Assembly (NCBI RefSeq): GCF_036408855.1
Contig: NZ_JAZGJQ010000015.1
Span: 1-39,555, forward strand
Source of the DNA: Olsenella_K absiana
Lineage (GTDB): Bacteria > Actinomycetota > Coriobacteriia > Coriobacteriales > Atopobiaceae
Reading direction: 5' to 3'
DNA length: 39,555 nt
Part shown: piece by piece, positions 39,361 to 39,555 of the stretch
Layout: each line of letters begins with the position of its first letter
How positions within the stretch are numbered: the stretch's first letter is position 1
Position numbers and translations under genes: made by a program
Notes under the pieces: model-generated
What the model saw: only the letters and a program-made list of their open reading frames with translations
The model's database searches: none
Told to the model about the DNA's origin: nothing

Positions 39361-39430
39361 TTACGCACGGCTGGGGTCCGCAAACGTAGAGTGCCTACAA
39401 ATCCACAAACCTAAACTCAGTCGTGCGTAA
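39361..39430. repeat. 70-bp inverted-repeat element, copy 2
   Basis: Ends TTACGCACGGCTG (39361-39373) and CAGTCGTGCGTAA (39418-39430) pair with one mismatch around a 44-base centre unlike that of copy 1 at 9806. The conserved ends and identical length mark them as one family. Confidence 0.75.
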
Positions 39431-39496
39431 TTCGTGAATTGAATTTCGAAAAGCAACACCGTTGCACCAAGTCATGCAGGGACGGCAGATGAAATT

Positions 39497-39531
39497 GGAG
39501 GCAGGACGGATTCCGCATCCGTCCTGCCTCC
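39497..39531. terminator. Strong 15-bp hairpin near the window end
   Basis: GGAGGCAGGACGGAT, TCCGC, ATCCGTCCTGCCTCC: a perfect stem of 15 bp with a 5-nt loop. It probably ends a transcript whose gene lies outside the window, but no long T-run follows on either side. Confidence 0.55.
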
Positions 39532-39555
39532 GTCTCCTCTAGCATCCCTTTTGCT

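Larger units (their letters stand above)
39152..39555. other. 404-bp right-end stretch without a supported gene
   Basis: Contains the promoter region of the methyltransferase (AT-rich DNA at 39250-39300 with TAAAAT on the minus strand at 39266 to 39261), the second 70-bp inverted-repeat element and a strong terminal hairpin. No coding frame is convincing. Confidence 0.6.

Overview
The window is high-GC DNA with strongly GC-biased third codon positions. The gene families and the type I-E CRISPR-Cas layout suggest an anaerobic actinobacterium of the class Coriobacteriia (Olsenella/Atopobium-like); the class is an inference from gene content, not from a marker-gene search.

Region 1 (1-4.7 kb) is a mosaic of very small cassettes divided by ten full copies and one half copy of a 36-bp hairpin repeat. 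The cassettes hold three Lar-like zinc-ribbon genes, an XRE regulator, what look like orphan toxin C-termini with immunity-type small genes, a frameshifted gene carrying a 17-bp duplication, and pieces of housekeeping genes (the rpsE 3' end plus rpmD, and the N-terminal part of a penicillin-binding protein). An IS481-type transposase remnant and one larger unknown gene follow. Region 2 (5.8-10.4 kb) is ordinary: a Tat-exported transglutaminase-like lipoprotein, a CcdA-TlpA fusion and a YaiI/DUF188 protein, with palindromes and GC-rich tandem repeats between them.

Region 3 (10.4-24.8 kb) is the most unusual part. Eleven tightly coupled genes on one strand encode two NifH-like reductases, two NifD/NifK-like sets (one fused into a single 881-residue chain, one split), the complete Fe(CN)2CO-making set of [NiFe]-hydrogenase maturation (HypF, HypC, HypD, HypE), and two [FeFe]-hydrogenase maturases (HydF, HydE). 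No hydrogenase structural gene, HypA, HypB, HydG, NifB or FeMo-cofactor ligand is visible. The simplest reading is a nitrogenase-like enzyme system that builds its own cyanide/CO-ligated iron cofactor using parts from both hydrogenase maturation pathways. I know of no described system of this composition.

Region 4 (25.1-38.3 kb) is a complete type I-E CRISPR-Cas locus read leftward: cas3, cas8e, cse2, cas7, cas5, cas6e, cas1, cas2, leader, then 56 repeats. The cas3-cas8e gap contains a degenerate repeat-spacer-repeat unit. Its 20-nt spacer matches a site about 55 bp away, beside the cas3 stop codon, at 11 of the first 13 positions; the two mismatches fall at positions 6 and 12, which type I-E crRNAs leave unpaired. 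This is predicted to be a crRNA-like RNA that represses its own cas operon. A SAM methyltransferase gene and a second copy of a 70-bp inverted-repeat element close the window.
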